A stretch of 64,000 nt of DNA from Saturnia japonica (Eukaryota; Arthropoda; Insecta; Lepidoptera; Saturniidae): the NCBI GenBank assembly GCA_033032175.1, contig CM065307.1, positions 9,176,001 through 9,240,000 on the forward strand, read 5' to 3'. This document shows positions 33,054 to 45,160 of the stretch, in pieces. The translations under genes and the position numbers were made by a program. The first letter of the stretch is position 1. Each line of letters begins with the position of its first letter. The notes beneath the pieces were generated by a model that was not told where the DNA came from, did not search any database, and worked only from the letters and a program-made list of their open reading frames with translations.

Positions 33054-36000
33054 TCATACACACAATCCCATACCATTCGCACACCATTCAAATTTGCCTC
33101 TAGATAGAGGTTTGGTTAAGCCATCTGCAATCATCTTGTTAGTTTCTCGATATTCTAATTTTATAATATCAGACTCAATCACATTGCGTATAAAATGATA
33201 TCTGATGTCTACATGTTTAGTACGCTGATGATGCACTGGATTGTTTGATTGGCTGTCTGAAAAAATTGTTATAGCTTTTTGGTCCTTTTGACCAGTAATC
33301 TCTGCTATAAATCGCCTTAAGAATACAGCTCTTCCTTAGTTGCCTCCGATAATGAGACGTATTCTGCCTCAGCCGTACTAAGAGCAACTGTACGTTGTTT
33401 AGTGCTCTGCCACGAAACAGCTCCCCCTTGAATAAGGAACACTGGGCCCGAATACGAACGGCGATCGCTATCTCCTGCGTAATCAGCATCAGCATAACCT
33501 ACAAGAATCTCTTGGCGTTTTTCTTTTATGTATCTCAAGCCAAGAGTCTTGGTACCTTTTAGATACCGGAGTACCCTTTTAGCTGCAATCCAATGTTGCT
33601 CTTCGTAGCTCTCATTGAACTGGCTCAAATAGTTCACCACATGAGCTATATCAGGCCGTGTACAAATCGCCAAATACATAAGTGATCCTATTAAAGCTCG
33701 ATATGGGATCTTCTCATTTGGTTTCCAGGCATGTCTAGACTTTTCTAGTCTTTGGCCGGGTACAGCTGGTGTGACAACAGATTTGCAATCCTCCATATTG
33801 TACGTTTTTAACAGCTTCTCCACATAATTCTTCTGATGCAGCTTAATCCCGTTGACATCTTGTACAATATGAATTCCTAACATTAATTCAGCCTTACCTA
33901 GGTCTTTCATTTCAAAGCTGGACTCCAATTCTCTCTTAACTTTGAGCATTTCCTGCTCATTGTTCCAAAAAATCAGGATGTCATCAACATACACAGCAAT
34001 AATTATCACATTACCACCTTGTGACTGCATGTAAACACATGGCTCATTCTCAGGCCGTCTGAATTTCAATCTTATTAATGCAGAATGAAGCTTCATATTT
34101 CACGTACGTGGAGCCTGCTTCAGTCCATATAGTGACTTTTGTAAAAAACAGACACAATCCTCCTTGCCATCTATCTCAAACCCCTCCGGTTGTTTCATAT
34201 ATACAGTTTCTCTTAGATCTCCATTCAGGAAAACCGATTTAACATCCATTTGTTCAATTTTTAGATTCATATTAACTGCTAAAGCTATTAAAACTCTTAA
34301 CGAACTATGTCTTACCACAGGTGAAAAAATTTCAAAGTAGTCAAAGCCTCTGCGTTGACTAAAACCTCTCGCAACGAGTCGTGCCTTGTAACGAGTCTTT
34401 CCCCCCGCCTCCTCTTTAATTCGAAATAACCATTTCGAATCAACTATGTTACACGATCTCGGTGTTTTCACAAGTATCCAAGTTTTGTTTTTCTTAAGAG
34501 CCTCTAGCTCCTCCTCAATTGCAACCTTCCATTTAGCTGCATCCTCTCGGGAAAGTGCTTCCTGAACTGTTAAAGGATTTTGAAATGCAGTAGCAGCTTG
34601 ATAAGTTACAAAATCTGGAAACTGTTTTGCATTCCTTTCTCGCAATGGGTATCTCCTATCTGACACCTCATTATCTAGATGTGACGAGATATCCTCAACA
34701 TCTGATTCCTCTCTTTCATCAGAAGTTGCCCACTCGTCATCCTCAATCTCAATAATTTCGTTTTTAGAAACCGTTTGCTTTGTCTCTGCATCATTTCCAT
34801 CTCGTTCCTGTAGGACACTCATGTCCTGAACCTCTTCCTTTTCAGTAGTTTCTGGAACAACCTCTGGTTCGAGTATAGCCTCTGTCAGTTGAACATCTTG
34901 CTCTATAGGTACTTCTCTTTTGCTCTCGTATTTTTGATTCTCGAAGAACACAACATCTCTGCCCTTATGCAGCTTACCCGTTGCTGGATCAACTAAACGG
35001 TAACCTTTTGTTTCTTGACAGTATCCAACATGAATCAATTCTTTGCTTTTACTGTCCCATTTTTTTCGTTTTTGGTCTGGAATATGAAGGTAAGCCTTGC
35101 ACGCAAATACTCTGAGGAAGCTCAGATCTACCTTACTTCCAGTCCACGCCTCTTCTGGCGTCATATTTTTCACAGCTACAGTTGGTGATCGGTTTTTCAA
35201 ATACACTGCAGTATTAACTGCTTCAGCCCACAGCTGTCTACCTAAACCATCTTCTTCCAGCATAGTTCTAGCTTTCTCAGTGATGGTTCTGTTAGCTCGT
35301 TCGGCAACTCCATTATGTTCGGGTGTATATTCCACTGTGAGTTGATGACGTATTCCCCTTGCTTTACAAAACTCATCCATCCGCCTGTTTACAAACTCCT
35401 TGCCATTATCGGATTTAATAATTTTCAACTTCTTTCCAGTTTGACGCTCCGTTAGTTTTACGAATTCAGAAAACTTCTCAAATACCTCTCCTTTATTTTT
35501 CAAAAAATAAACAAACGTTTTCCTAGTGAGGTCATCAATGAATGTGAGAAAATATCGATACCCTCCGTATGACTTCTCGCTCATAGGTCCACACACGTCA
35601 GTGTGAATTAAACCCAATACCTCCTTTACCCTGCTGGTACCAGTTTTCTTGAATGGCTGCTTTGTATGTTTTCCCATTACACATTCTTCACACTCTAACT
35701 TAGATATAGTCTTAAGAAAACTTACTCCTTGCGCCATCTTATCCATAAGTAATGTAAGATTTCGTACCCCTAGGTGTCCCATTCGCCTGTGCCATAACAT
35801 CATTTGATTACAATCTGTTGAAGCCAAGGCTACTTCCTGTGAACAATATTTTATCTTATAAACACCATTCTCTACAATACCTGCATGAGAAACTTCACCA
35901 GTAACCTTACATCCATAAGCTTTCATAATCTTAAAGCCAGTTTTATCGAATACTAGAACAAGGTTTCTACTAACGATTGTGCTCACACTCAGTAGGTTAG

Positions 36001-36208
36001 CTGCTAACCCAGGTACATACATTACACCTCTTATTGAAACACCCATCTTCTCATTAACCACATTACCAACTGCCTTACCAAATACCGTTTCTCCATTTGC
36101 CCAAGCTACCTCTACTTCTTTGTCTAATTTTTTAAAGTCCGTTAACCAATCTCTTCTGTTCGTCATATGGTTAGAGGCTCCAGAGTCAAGTATCCAATCT
36201 CCAGATCT
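33054..36208 (-). pseudogene. copia pol (protease, integrase, reverse transcriptase, RNase H), lightly broken
   Basis: The protease site LDSGASNH lies at about 36190-36167. The integrase follows with an HHCC zinc domain (HRRMGHLGV and CEECVMGKH) and catalytic IHTDVCG, IKSDNGKEF and NGVAERANRTITEKA. Reverse transcriptase begins near WKVAIEEELEALKKNKTW and includes QMDVKSVFLNG, YGLKQAPR and YVDDILIF. RNase H shows YADADYAGDSDRRS and TAEAEYVSLSEA. Breaks: a TGA at 34100-34102 where copia elements have Trp after QAPR, and a frameshift at about 33320 after KEELY. The final piece (33054-33236) ends HHQRTKHVDIRYHFIR to the stop. All catalytic residues I looked for are present, so decay is recent. 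Confidence 0.88.
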
Positions 36209-37039
36209 TTATTTCCCTGTAGTCGCCATCGCCAATGACGTCAAAGCATCCTTCTTCGACTTTGGGTTCTTTGGACAATCTTTCGCTTTGTGAGGCCCAT
36301 CACAGATGAAGCATTTTATTGTACGAAATTTAGTCGCACTCCAGTTCTTTTGCTTATTATTTTTACTTTTGTTTTTAGCTTGCAAAGCATTCGTCGCAGT
36401 ACTCGAACCTGCTTGATAGGCGTCCTCCATTTGAAACAGCTTAGCTTTTACGTAATCAGTGGTTAATTCTATGTTTGTGTTTTCTATTGCTAGTCTCATG
36501 GGTTGAAATGTCTCCGTTAACCCCTGTAGCATCAAGGTTGCAAGTAATTCATCATCTACATCCTTGCCAAGATCACGAAGCTGCTGCGCTACAATCATCA
36601 TGGCCGTTACGTAGTCTCTCACTGTAGAAAATTGCTCCAATTTCAGGTTCACCAATTTCGAAAGTAGTTTGCATCGATTATTCAGGCCCTTATCCTCGAA
36701 AGCAGCCTTTAGAGCATCCCATGCCTCCTTTGCAAACTTCGCATGGCGAACGTGTACCAAACAATGTGCCTTCACCATCAAGCAGATTTTTGCTCTGGCC
36801 TTTTGATCCCTTTTACATCCTGAGATATCACTTGCAGTCGGTGTTGTCATCGTATACTCCCACAAATCTTCATGGATTAAGTAAAGTTCCATCATGAACT
36901 TCCACGTGTTATAATCAGTACTACCATCAAGCTTCTCTATTGTTGGTAGGCTCGAACTCATGTTACCTCCTTGGAAAGCGTCAAATTTTTCATTCACGCT
37001 AACTGTGTTTACATCATTCCCATTACCAAAATCTGTCAT
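36209..37039 (-). CDS. copia gag (capsid/nucleocapsid)
   Basis: 276 codons starting at 37039. It has the copia-type UBN2 gag layout: LDGSTDYNTWKFMMELYLI near residue 38, then WDALKAAFEDKGLNNRCKLL and a long helical central part. A zinc knuckle CFICDGPHKAKDC follows near residue 240. Its spacing C-x2-C-x3-H-x4-C is one residue shorter than the usual CCHC. Gag packages the RNA in virus-like particles. TAA at 36209-36211 separates it from the protease in the same frame; it is either a natural readthrough point or a mutation. Confidence 0.88.
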   Translation of the reverse strand: MTDFGNGNDVNTVSVNEKFDAFQGGNMSSSLPTIEKLDGSTDYNTWKFMMELYLIHEDLWEYTMTTPTASDISGCKRDQKARAKICLMVKAHCLVHVRHAKFAKEAWDALKAAFEDKGLNNRCKLLSKLVNLKLEQFSTVRDYVTAMMIVAQQLRDLGKDVDDELLATLMLQGLTETFQPMRLAIENTNIELTTDYVKAKLFQMEDAYQAGSSTATNALQAKNKSKNNKQKNWSATKFRTIKCFICDGPHKAKDCPKNPKSKKDALTSLAMATTGK

Positions 37040-37525
37040 TATTCATCGTTTTCCATAAATGCTTGGCATACATAACCTGTTAGTATTGCCGATATAGCAA
37101 TCTAGTGTGTTTGTTCACACCATAAGCAGCGTCTTATATGAAAACACAGTTTTAGCCAGGAATCGTATGAATATTATATTTCATTATTTGTAGTTATAGC
37201 AAATAATAAACAATTTGGAATAGGTAACAATATTAGCTAATTATATCACGATATGTTTGAAAATATATATTTGTATCTTAAACGATTTAATATATTTTCT
37301 CACTTGACATTTTTCAGTTGACAAGACATTTAAAACATTGTTTTTTATAAAGAAAAAACATACAATGATATGCAAAGAGATTATACTAGTTTTATATCAA
37401 AGTCTCTTTGCTTCAACAGTATATTGTAAAAACAACCCTATTGAAACCGATTTAAAGTTAATACTGTTAACTCAACTTCATTGTTATGATGTTCTTTACT
37501 CATTTGTTATATTATTATTATTTTT

Positions 37526-37735
37526 TTAGAACTAACTATACTGTTAGCCTTAGAGGCCCTGAAGCTGCTGCGGCTTTGACAGCTTCACCGAACTTGGGGG
37601 CGAGCGCTGAAGGCACTCAACCGCGAAAGTTTTGGACGACTCGCACGAGGTTGCCAAAGTGGCCGGACTTCGGCTCGGGCGGTCGTAGCGTATACAAATG
37701 GGTCGCGATCTGACTAATTCCCTACTCCTACAATT
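37526..37735 (-). repeat. 5'-truncated LINE 3' end with A-rich tail
   Basis: On the minus strand this segment ends TTCGGTGAAGCTGTCAAAGC ... GGCTAACAGTATAGTTAGTT and then an A-rich tail (the T/ATT run at 37502-37528 on the plus strand). It is the same 3'-end family as the insert at 23452-23545. No reverse transcriptase coding remains. Confidence 0.6.
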
Positions 37736-38208
37736 CGAGCTAACTAATGTATACGCATAGACATGTTCCCTTCCTCCTGGGAATTTATTTGTTTTGAAGT
37801 TTTGTCAAATTATTTGGTAGGGATGGCGATTAATTCATAAATAGACCAATTTTTTAATCGATTCCAAACAATACCGGATGAATTGATTTACAAATAAAAT
37901 CAAGTTTTTTCGATTCGATCTTCCAGTTTGTATTTACAATATAGACCTAATCCCTCTTAGGTAAAAAAAATAACATCATAATAATCGATATTTTATCATT
38001 TTAACGATACCAATTTGTTGTAATGCAATGGTTATATTTTTCGTAACTTTTTACCCTTTCGTGTCACATGTAAGTAGTTTTTGTAATAAACGCAATTATC
38101 GTAACTTCTGAGGATATCAAGATTATTATTACACTAAATTTGATATTTAACCAAAAAATTGCCTAGAGCGACGTAGTAGTAATTACAAAACCTCCCCCAA
38201 ATTTAATA

Positions 38209-39453
38209 TTAGGTCCTTACATATGAAATTGGCGTTTGGTTAGAAATTCCAAATTCAAATTTATTCCAAATTTAGGCTTGTGTATTTGTGTTTCGAATAT
38301 AGTGATTCATTTGTTTTCGCACCATTTTATTTTTCTTTGACATCGTTCTTTTCACAAAATATAAAATTTAAAATATCGCCTTATTTACGAATATCAGTTC
38401 CATTGTGGCATCAGCGCTGCAGAATCAGATAGAAGGGTATTAATGAAGTGTATGGGAAAGCTACTGTAAAAGAAAACACAGTACGTTTTTGGCTCCAACG
38501 TTTTCGTTCTGGAAATTTTGACCTACGAAACAAACCCCGTGGACGGCCAGAGACCCTAGTTGAAAATGAAGAATCAAAGGTGATCGTTGAAGCGGATCAT
38601 TCGCAAACAACATCAGAGTTAGCGGCAGGCTTCGGTGTAAGTGATAATAAATATTTCATTCACTTTAAACAAACAGGAAAAGTGAAAAAGCTCGAGAAAT
38701 GGGTACCGGATGAATTGATTGAAGCACGCCTATAAACACCTATTGAGTTTTGCATTACATTACTCAACCGTCACAATAACGAGGGAATTTTGAATAGTAT
38801 TATTTCAAGTGACGAAAAATGGATCCTTTACGACAATCTTAAACACTCATCACAGTGGTTGAACCCAGGAGAACCGGCCAAATCCTGTCCCAAGCAAAAG
38901 TCGTCTCAGAAAAAGATACTGGTGAGTGTTTGGTGGACCAGTGCTGGTGTCATACACTACAGCTTCGTAGAATCTGTCCAGACGATAACGGCAGATCGGT
39001 ATTGTCAACAATTGCAAACTATGATGGAAAAGCTAGCCGTTAAACAACCGAGACTGGTCAGTTTCTCAAGCCCACTGCTACTTCAGAACAATGCTAGACC
39101 CCATACTTTACGACCGACGGTCGCTAAACTAGAGGAACTGCGGTTAGAATGTCTCCGAAACCCACCATATTCTCTGAACATTGCTCCAACAGATTACCAC
39201 TTTTTAGTTTATTGCAAGGAAAATAAATTCAATTCCGATGAGGCTGTCCAAACTGCCTTCAAATATTTTATTGATTCTTGCTCCCACAATTTTTTCAGCA
39301 ATGGAATCAATGAACAACAACCTTTAAAATGGCGAAAGTGCATAGATAATAGTGGTACATACCTACTTCGATTGATTAAATGTATAAATATATAATATTT
39401 TTTTCATTTCACTTTTACCATATAAAACGCTAATTTCTTAAGTAAAGACCTAA
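38209..39453 (+). mobile_element. mariner (TTAGGTCCTTACATATG type), full length
   Basis: The left end TTAGGTCCTTACATATGAAA and the opposite-strand right end TTAGGTCTTTACTTAAGAAA are flanked by TA at 38207-38208 and 39454-39455. The 1245 bp copy is the uninterrupted counterpart of the nested element at 3719-7657 and serves as the empty-site reference for its two insertions. Confidence 0.9.
38410..39395 (+). pseudogene. mariner transposase, inactivated
   Basis: The N-terminal HTH region (VRFWLQRFRSGNFDLRNKPR, then SQTTSELAAGFGVSD) ends at a stop near 38735. The catalytic part resumes at 38790 with SSDEKWILYDN (first Asp), SQWLNPGEPAKSCPK and VSVWWTSAGVIHYSF. Further on come ARPHTL and APTDYHF, the block of the third Asp. 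The second catalytic residue lies in LQNNARPH, where active mariners have DNARPH, so Asp is replaced by Asn. The usual DNFLQGK segment after YHF is also altered. Reading frame breaks and the lost catalytic residue mean no activity. Confidence 0.82.
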
Positions 39454-41072
39454 TATGTGTTGAATAGGTCTCAATACTAACAAGGGTTTCAACCACAGAA
39501 CAAAGAATACATTAGAAGCAATAAGTAGGCGTGTCGCGTCAACCATAATCATGACGTGTAGTTCCACTAACTTGAACAGTCAAGTGTGAAACAGTCCGGC
39601 CGTAGTCGTCATAGACATAGACCAATAACCAGAGGATAGATAATAAACTAATACGAGAAGTAGGCTTGTTCTAATTCTAACACTATGACAGAGTGGCCGT
39701 TTGAAAATCGTTTTACATTATGCAATTAAATCGTATATCATGGCTTATTCTTCAGTTTTAGAGTGTAAAAACGATGGTAGAAATAAAAATCTTCTAAATG
39801 GAGGTATTACATACAATAGGAGTGTAAGATCTCTTTATTATTTAAATAATATCATATTTAAAGATATATAAATGGAGGTATAAAACTTTACTAATAACAA
39901 ACAACCTTAATGAAATAATAACAAAGTTTATTTTAATCTGGCCGAATACGTACTATTTATTCAACTAGCGATTTGTTGCTACTCAATTAGAGCTGAATGA
40001 ATCGCTTACTAGTATTATCGACATCGATAAAAATAGAATATTATATTCCGTACCGACGATCAAGTTTTGTACCTATTCTTCTTTTTTTAATGTGCTAGTA
40101 ATTTTTGTTAAATAAATGTCATATACAGGATGGAAAAAACGGACGCAACATGGAGGAAAAGTATATTAAATGTTGACGATATCAAATATTACTCAAAGAA
40201 AACATTCTTTTATATTTGAAATTAATAACTGCATTCGCAGATTTTCCAAAAAAGCTTACCTATACCGGAAATTGAATTGAAAAAACTGACATTCACTTCG
40301 TTATTGCACTAATGGTTAGGGTATATATGATAAGGATAAAAATCGAATGGATTGGAAAAGCTGATCTAGCTGTATAGTGTGATCTGAGTGCAAGGTCAGC
40401 AGGCAGAAATTATACATACACAAGATACGGATGAGGAAACATAAGCAGATAGAGCACGATGAGGGAGGTGAACACCGTCATGTTGCTGCATGTCCTGTCA
40501 ATGAGATGTAATGCTACGTGATGCGATACGATGCAGTATGAGATGACACGACACCTTCCACTGTCCGAAGCGCCACAAACAGTCAGGCAGCAGATAAGCG
40601 CTGCGTGGTGCTACAGTCAGTTGCGACCTTTCTTATAGAGTCATCACGTCTCAGTCCAGGTTGCCATGCTGGAGTAGACCTGCACAGTTTGAAGCTGCGT
40701 CCGGTGTAGAGGCTTCACGATATGGAGAGTGATCGCCTGAACCTGGGAACCTGCTATCATTGCGGTCACCAAATAAGGGCCTTTAGCCCTTTCATAGCGG
40801 TGACGATGGGCTCCTAGGTTACGTAGACTTCGGGGTCACTAAATAAAGGCGGTTTGACTAGTGATGTAACATGAAAAAAAACGTCTTTGTTTTTTATTCT
40901 CTATGTTGAAAAAAAGCTTGAATAAAAACATAGTACCGTTGTTTTTTTTCTGATTTTGGTTTTTTCAAGGAAACAATCTTTGGATAATAAATGTTTTATT
41001 TAGGTATGTATGTTTTCTGATTTCTTACATTTGCTTAAATTAAAAATCGAATCAATAAGTTACATCAAAATT

Positions 41073-44000
41073 TTATTCTTCGTCTGTGTTAGTACCACTT
41101 TCAGTATCGGTGTCACTACCTACACTAGTCTTGTCAGTGTCGGAATTTTTACATTCTTCTGTTTCCTCTATATCAAATATTTCAGATACATTTTCTTTTT
41201 CAGGTTGTTCTTTATGTTCTAAAAGTGAAAAACTTTGAGATTGCAATTTCAAATTGTGAGCAATATAAACAATTTTGCTAGCCCTGTCATTTGTCAGTCT
41301 GTTGCGTTTTTTGGAATGAACATCACTGTAAGTACTAAACGTTCTCTCCCATGCTGCCGATGTAACTGGAAGCGAGATAAATTTAAGGGAGACTTTAGAT
41401 AAAGCAGTCGACTTGCAAATTCCTGCCCACCAGGCCATGGGAGTTAACTTATTTACGGAAGACCACAGAAAAGTTTTAGAAAAAAAACCTTGCTTTGCAA
41501 TATAATTTGCAAGCTCTGTCAGTACAATATTCTCATCAACTGGCATTTTTACAGCAGCATTATAAATTTGTTCAGTAGCAATTGATTCTTCTTCTGTTGT
41601 AAGATCGCATCCTTTAAAACGAGGACCTAATAAGTTACAAATTTTGTGAACGTCGTATATCGCGAATTCTTTTCTATGTTTAAGTATTTCTTTGACTTTT
41701 TGTCCTTCGGATATGGACAGGGTCTTGTCTAACATATTTTCTACTGAATCGTCAATTTTTTTAAATAAACCTAAAACATAAGATAACTGTGGAGTGTCAC
41801 TTTCCACAGTTTTAATAGTATCTGATATAGCTTTTAGTAAATTGCTGAATCCCGTTACTTTATCCCAAAAATCGTCACTTAACATACATCTTTTTACTGT
41901 GGTTACTTTATTTAAAGCATCTGATAGATTCTCGTCAATTGCGATAGCTCTGATAGTTTGCTTATTTTCTCTTAAACTTTCTAAGCAATTAAAGAGGGAA
42001 CCCCAGCGAGTTTGTACGGGCAGTTTAAGACTTATTTTGACGCTAGTGATCGATTGCTTTTCTATAAAGGCTGTATTAAGCTTGTGAGAATTCTTAATAG
42101 CATTAATGCAGGCTATTGCATTAGCTGTCAGGGCCTTAAAGCTTGGCAAAGTTTTTATATCAGTAAATATTAATTGAAGAGAGTGTGTCAGGCATGCGTA
42201 GGTGAATAAGTTTGTCTTTGCGTACTTTGTTATTAGTAGTTTCCAAGTTGCCTTCATATTAGATGCATTGTCGGTCACGAGGCCATATACCTTTTGCTGT
42301 CCAATTTCTTCAATTATACGACTAATTTTCTGTGCCATGAATTCGGCAGTGTGAGATGATTTTCCTGTCGGTAAAACTTTATACAAGAATGGTTTCGGTG
42401 TTGTAACAACAAAATTAACAATAGGTTCGTTTCTAATGTTGCTCCAGCCATCTACAGCCAACCCGACTGAATCAGCAGCGGCAATTGCTTCTGCGACCAT
42501 CGTTGACACTTTCTTGTACTCGTTTTTCAAAAACGGTCCAGACAACATGTGTCTAGAGGGTATTTTGTACGCGGGCCGAAGGAACAAAAACAATTCCTTC
42601 CAGCAAGGATTGTCCATCATGCTAAGGGGTAGTCTGCTCGCATAAATTACTCTGCTGAGAAGTTCATCTGCCTTATCCTGAACTTCTGGATTAATTTTGT
42701 GTAAAAATGTTGTAATACCTGTTGTCTTCAACTTGACGGACTTAAAAGTACTTGCAGTGCTGGAGCTGGAGCTTGATAAATCTAGAAAAAAAGGATCAAC
42801 CATCATATAAACAACAATAAAAAAAATCATCTCCATTATACACGTGGAGAAAGGGTAGGTTCTCTAAAATATAGATTTTTTTTATCACTTTTAATTAATT
42901 AATTTATTTATTGACACATTATGCGTTAAATACACAATGGCGGACTTAATGCCTAAGGAATTCTCTGCCAGTCAACCATTAGGTTATGCAGAGATAAATG
43001 TTGGTAGATGTAAAAGGTAAGGTTTTTATGAAATTATGTTTAACCTAATTAATATCACAATATATAAATAAAATATCAACACCAATATACTACATATATA
43101 ATACATATATACTACACATATACAATACATACACATAACAACATCATACATAAATATCAATATAATAAATAAAAGTATAATTATAATTAGTCAACATCAA
43201 GTACTAAATACAGCATTAACCAGATAATTCCGCTAAATGACACTGATAAAGCCAACGTACCTTGACTTTATTAACCACTTTGTCAGTGTAAATATTATGC
43301 AAAATTACAGCTTTCTAGTACTAAGAGTCTCTGAGATAAGCACCTAAGCCAGAGATAGACAGACAAACAGACGGACATGGCGAACGAAACGATGCAGGTT
43401 TCTCATTGAATACGGTCGGAACCCTAAAAATAAGATCAATACTAAACTAACAAATGTAATCTATACCAAGATTATGAAGAGGAAATTTTTTATTTTTTGT
43501 TTGTTTTGTCTGCGTTTGTTGTTTTAAGTAATGGATAAACTCAAAAACTACTGGATCTATTTTAAAAATTCTTTGACCAATATAAAGCTCCAGTACCAGC
43601 GAGTAATATAGGCTATATTATAATTTGAAAAATTAATTTATTCCTCATAAAATATCGTTAGTTTTACAAAAAGTATAAAAAATTGCCTACACGGGTGCGT
43701 TGCGCGCGGTGTTTGTTGTAAAAAATTAACACGGGCGAAACCGTAGGGCACAGCTAGTTTCTGAAATAAAATAGTTCAATAAAATTGAAAATGTACTTAC
43801 GCTTTTGAATATTCTCTAAGTGAGGATAAGGAACCGATCTTGTTGATTTTCCGTATTTTTCTTTTATTGAGTTTGGACACTTTTTACAGTTTTGTATGTG
43901 CTTTAACAGTCTTTTCCCGTTTTTAGTAACGTGTTTTGAGTAGAATGTACATTCTGTTTTGGAAATTTTTGAATTTGAAGTAATATCATTAAAAACATTT

Positions 44001-44074
44001 GCGACGACCGATTGCTTTCGGCATATTAATTTACAATGAATATTTATACAACACTTTGAATAGCACAAAGCCAC
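41073..44074 (-). CDS. hAT transposase (BED zinc finger + DUF659/hAT catalytic domain), apparently intact
   Basis: Exon 1, 43801-44074, ends AAAAGC/GTAAGT. Exon 2, 41073-42781, follows the acceptor TTTTTTTCTAG. Phases match, giving about 660 aa. Exon 1 carries a BED-like Cys/His set (ECTFYSKHVTKNGKRLLKHI, then QNCKKC). Exon 2 shows ISRIIEEIGQQKVYGLVTDN (the TDNASNM Asp), LAVDGWSNIRNEP (upstream Asp), and ACLTHSLQLIF. MAWWAGICKS and the C-terminal dimerisation block SAAWERTFSTYSDVHSKKRN follow, as in hAT transposases. No stop or frameshift is seen. The start codon is the first ATG of the open frame and is uncertain. Activity is inference. Confidence 0.82.
43310..43435 (-). repeat. short interspersed repeat ending in GGAACCCTA
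   Basis: The segment with AGACAGACAAACAGACGGAC and GGTCGGAACCCTAAAAA also occurs at about 45820-45910 (same orientation) and 57228-57340 and 59820-59930 (opposite). It is a moderately repeated element of unknown class; it lies in the hAT intron. Confidence 0.5.
43470..43757 (+). mobile_element. Helitron 3' part (family C) in the hAT intron
   Basis: It ends GGGCGAAACCGTAGGGCACAGCTAG followed by T, as two shorter blocks GCGAAACCGTAGGG and CACAGCTAG. The upstream part contains CTCAAAAACTACTGGATCTA. The 5' end is not defined. The terminus lies only 43 bp from the hAT exon 1 donor. Confidence 0.6.
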
Positions 44075-44744
44075 ACAAAACTACATAAATCTGATATTGT
44101 ACTCTCTCTGTATCACTCAAGCTTCAAAGGCGGTCTGTCAACTGCGTTCATACTTCACACAAAAATAAACCGAATGGGGATTTCCCCGTGCGAAACTTTT
44201 AAAATGTTGCCAGTTATTGAAAGCATCGTAATATTCAACCAAAAAATTATGGTAGATTTAAAAATAAAAAAACTATATTTTTTGCAACCCTAGCTTTGAC
44301 CCATATCACAATTGTAAATTGGTTTAAAAATAAATTTAAATGCAAATAATAAAACGACTTGTATTTCTTAAAAATTGTCAAACCCAATAAAATGTTTGTA
44401 TTAAAAAATTATCAACGCCACATATGCATGTAGTATTAAGCTATTATTTTTGCTATTACAAACATACACTTCAAGTTTATTAATTGTGTAGGTACCAACA
44501 TTTATTTTTACTATAATTATATTTTGTCTCCACTTTTAGGTGCAAAATATTGTGAATTATAATCTTTAAAAGTTTCATTAATATGAAAACGAATGTTATG
44601 ACTAAAATAAATCATCGATAAGTAATTCTTGTAACAAAGTGCCACTACATCCCTATTCGAATAGCATCGACTTTTTAGATTCTTTGTAACTAGCAACCGT
44701 AACACAAAGCAACTAGATCTATAGTGAATAATAGTACATTAGGG

Positions 44745-44856
44745 TACAAGTGTGTAATGTCGGTGATTACCGCTGAGGCGCCATTGAGACCCGAGCCGTT
44801 AGGTGAGGGTCTTATGAGAGCCGAGGACGGTAATCACCAATACACACGTTTATCAT
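44745..44856. repeat. imperfect palindrome (about 28 bp arms)
   Basis: GTGTGTAATGTCGGTGATTA ... CTGAGGC faces GCCGAGGACGGTAATCACCA ... CACAC. The loop (about 45 bp) contains GACCCGAGCCGTTAGGTGAG. It could be a small MITE or a hairpin-forming Helitron end; the class is unknown. Confidence 0.5.
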
Positions 44857-44861
44857 ACGAC

Positions 44862-45160
44862 TTTTTTCAACACACTTGTGAAGAAAATAATAATAAAAAA
44901 TCATTTTATTTAATACATAAAACGTTTATTTAGAGAAACAATTAGTAAATGTGCAGTTAGTAAAATTATGTATTATAATTTGAATCTTTTATGCGCTTAT
45001 GTCATTGCTCGAATGAATATAATAATTTTCAATAATACTCTATAACTCACTTGTGAATAATAGCAATGAAAAAGTCACAGTTTGATTACAGGTGTCATTA
45101 TGTGCCTAATTGCGGTGATATTAGAGCCACTTTATGAGCAAGTGTGTTGAAAAATGTTTT
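44862..45160. mobile_element. putative 0.3 kb MITE
   Basis: TTTTTTCAACACACTTG at the left faces CAAGTGTGTTGAAAAA at the right, giving about 16 bp inverted ends. The interior is AT-rich without ORFs. No target duplication was recognised. Confidence 0.45.

Larger units (their letters stand above)
32658..37418 (-). mobile_element. Ty1/copia LTR retrotransposon, nearly intact
   Basis: LTRs at 32658-32996 and 37078-37418 both run TGTTAGTATTGCCG to GCTTCAACA and differ at roughly nine positions plus a 2 bp indel. GTATA flanks the element on both sides (32653-32657, 37419-37423). On the minus strand GGTTATG follows the 5' LTR as the primer-binding start, and AAGGAGGAG (32997-33005) precedes the 3' LTR as a polypurine tract. 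The coding order gag, protease, integrase, reverse transcriptase, RNase H defines the copia superfamily. Two in-frame stops and one frameshift interrupt the polyprotein. Confidence 0.95.
40859..44292 (-). mobile_element. hAT-superfamily DNA transposon with two-exon transposase
   Basis: The 3.4 kb element begins TAGTGATGTAACATG at the left. On the opposite strand at the right it begins TAGGGTTGCAAAAAA; these are short, imperfect terminal repeats. It is flanked by GGTTTGAC (40851-40858) and GCTTTGAC (44293-44300), a 7 of 8 match fitting the 8 bp duplication of hAT elements. Its intron (42782-43800) has itself collected a Helitron 3' end and another repeat. Confidence 0.78.

Noticed and set aside
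40760..40855. A tandem satellite suggested by two GGTCACYAAATAARGGC motifs about 70 bp apart
   Set aside because: Only two short matches are visible and the intervening sequence does not repeat.
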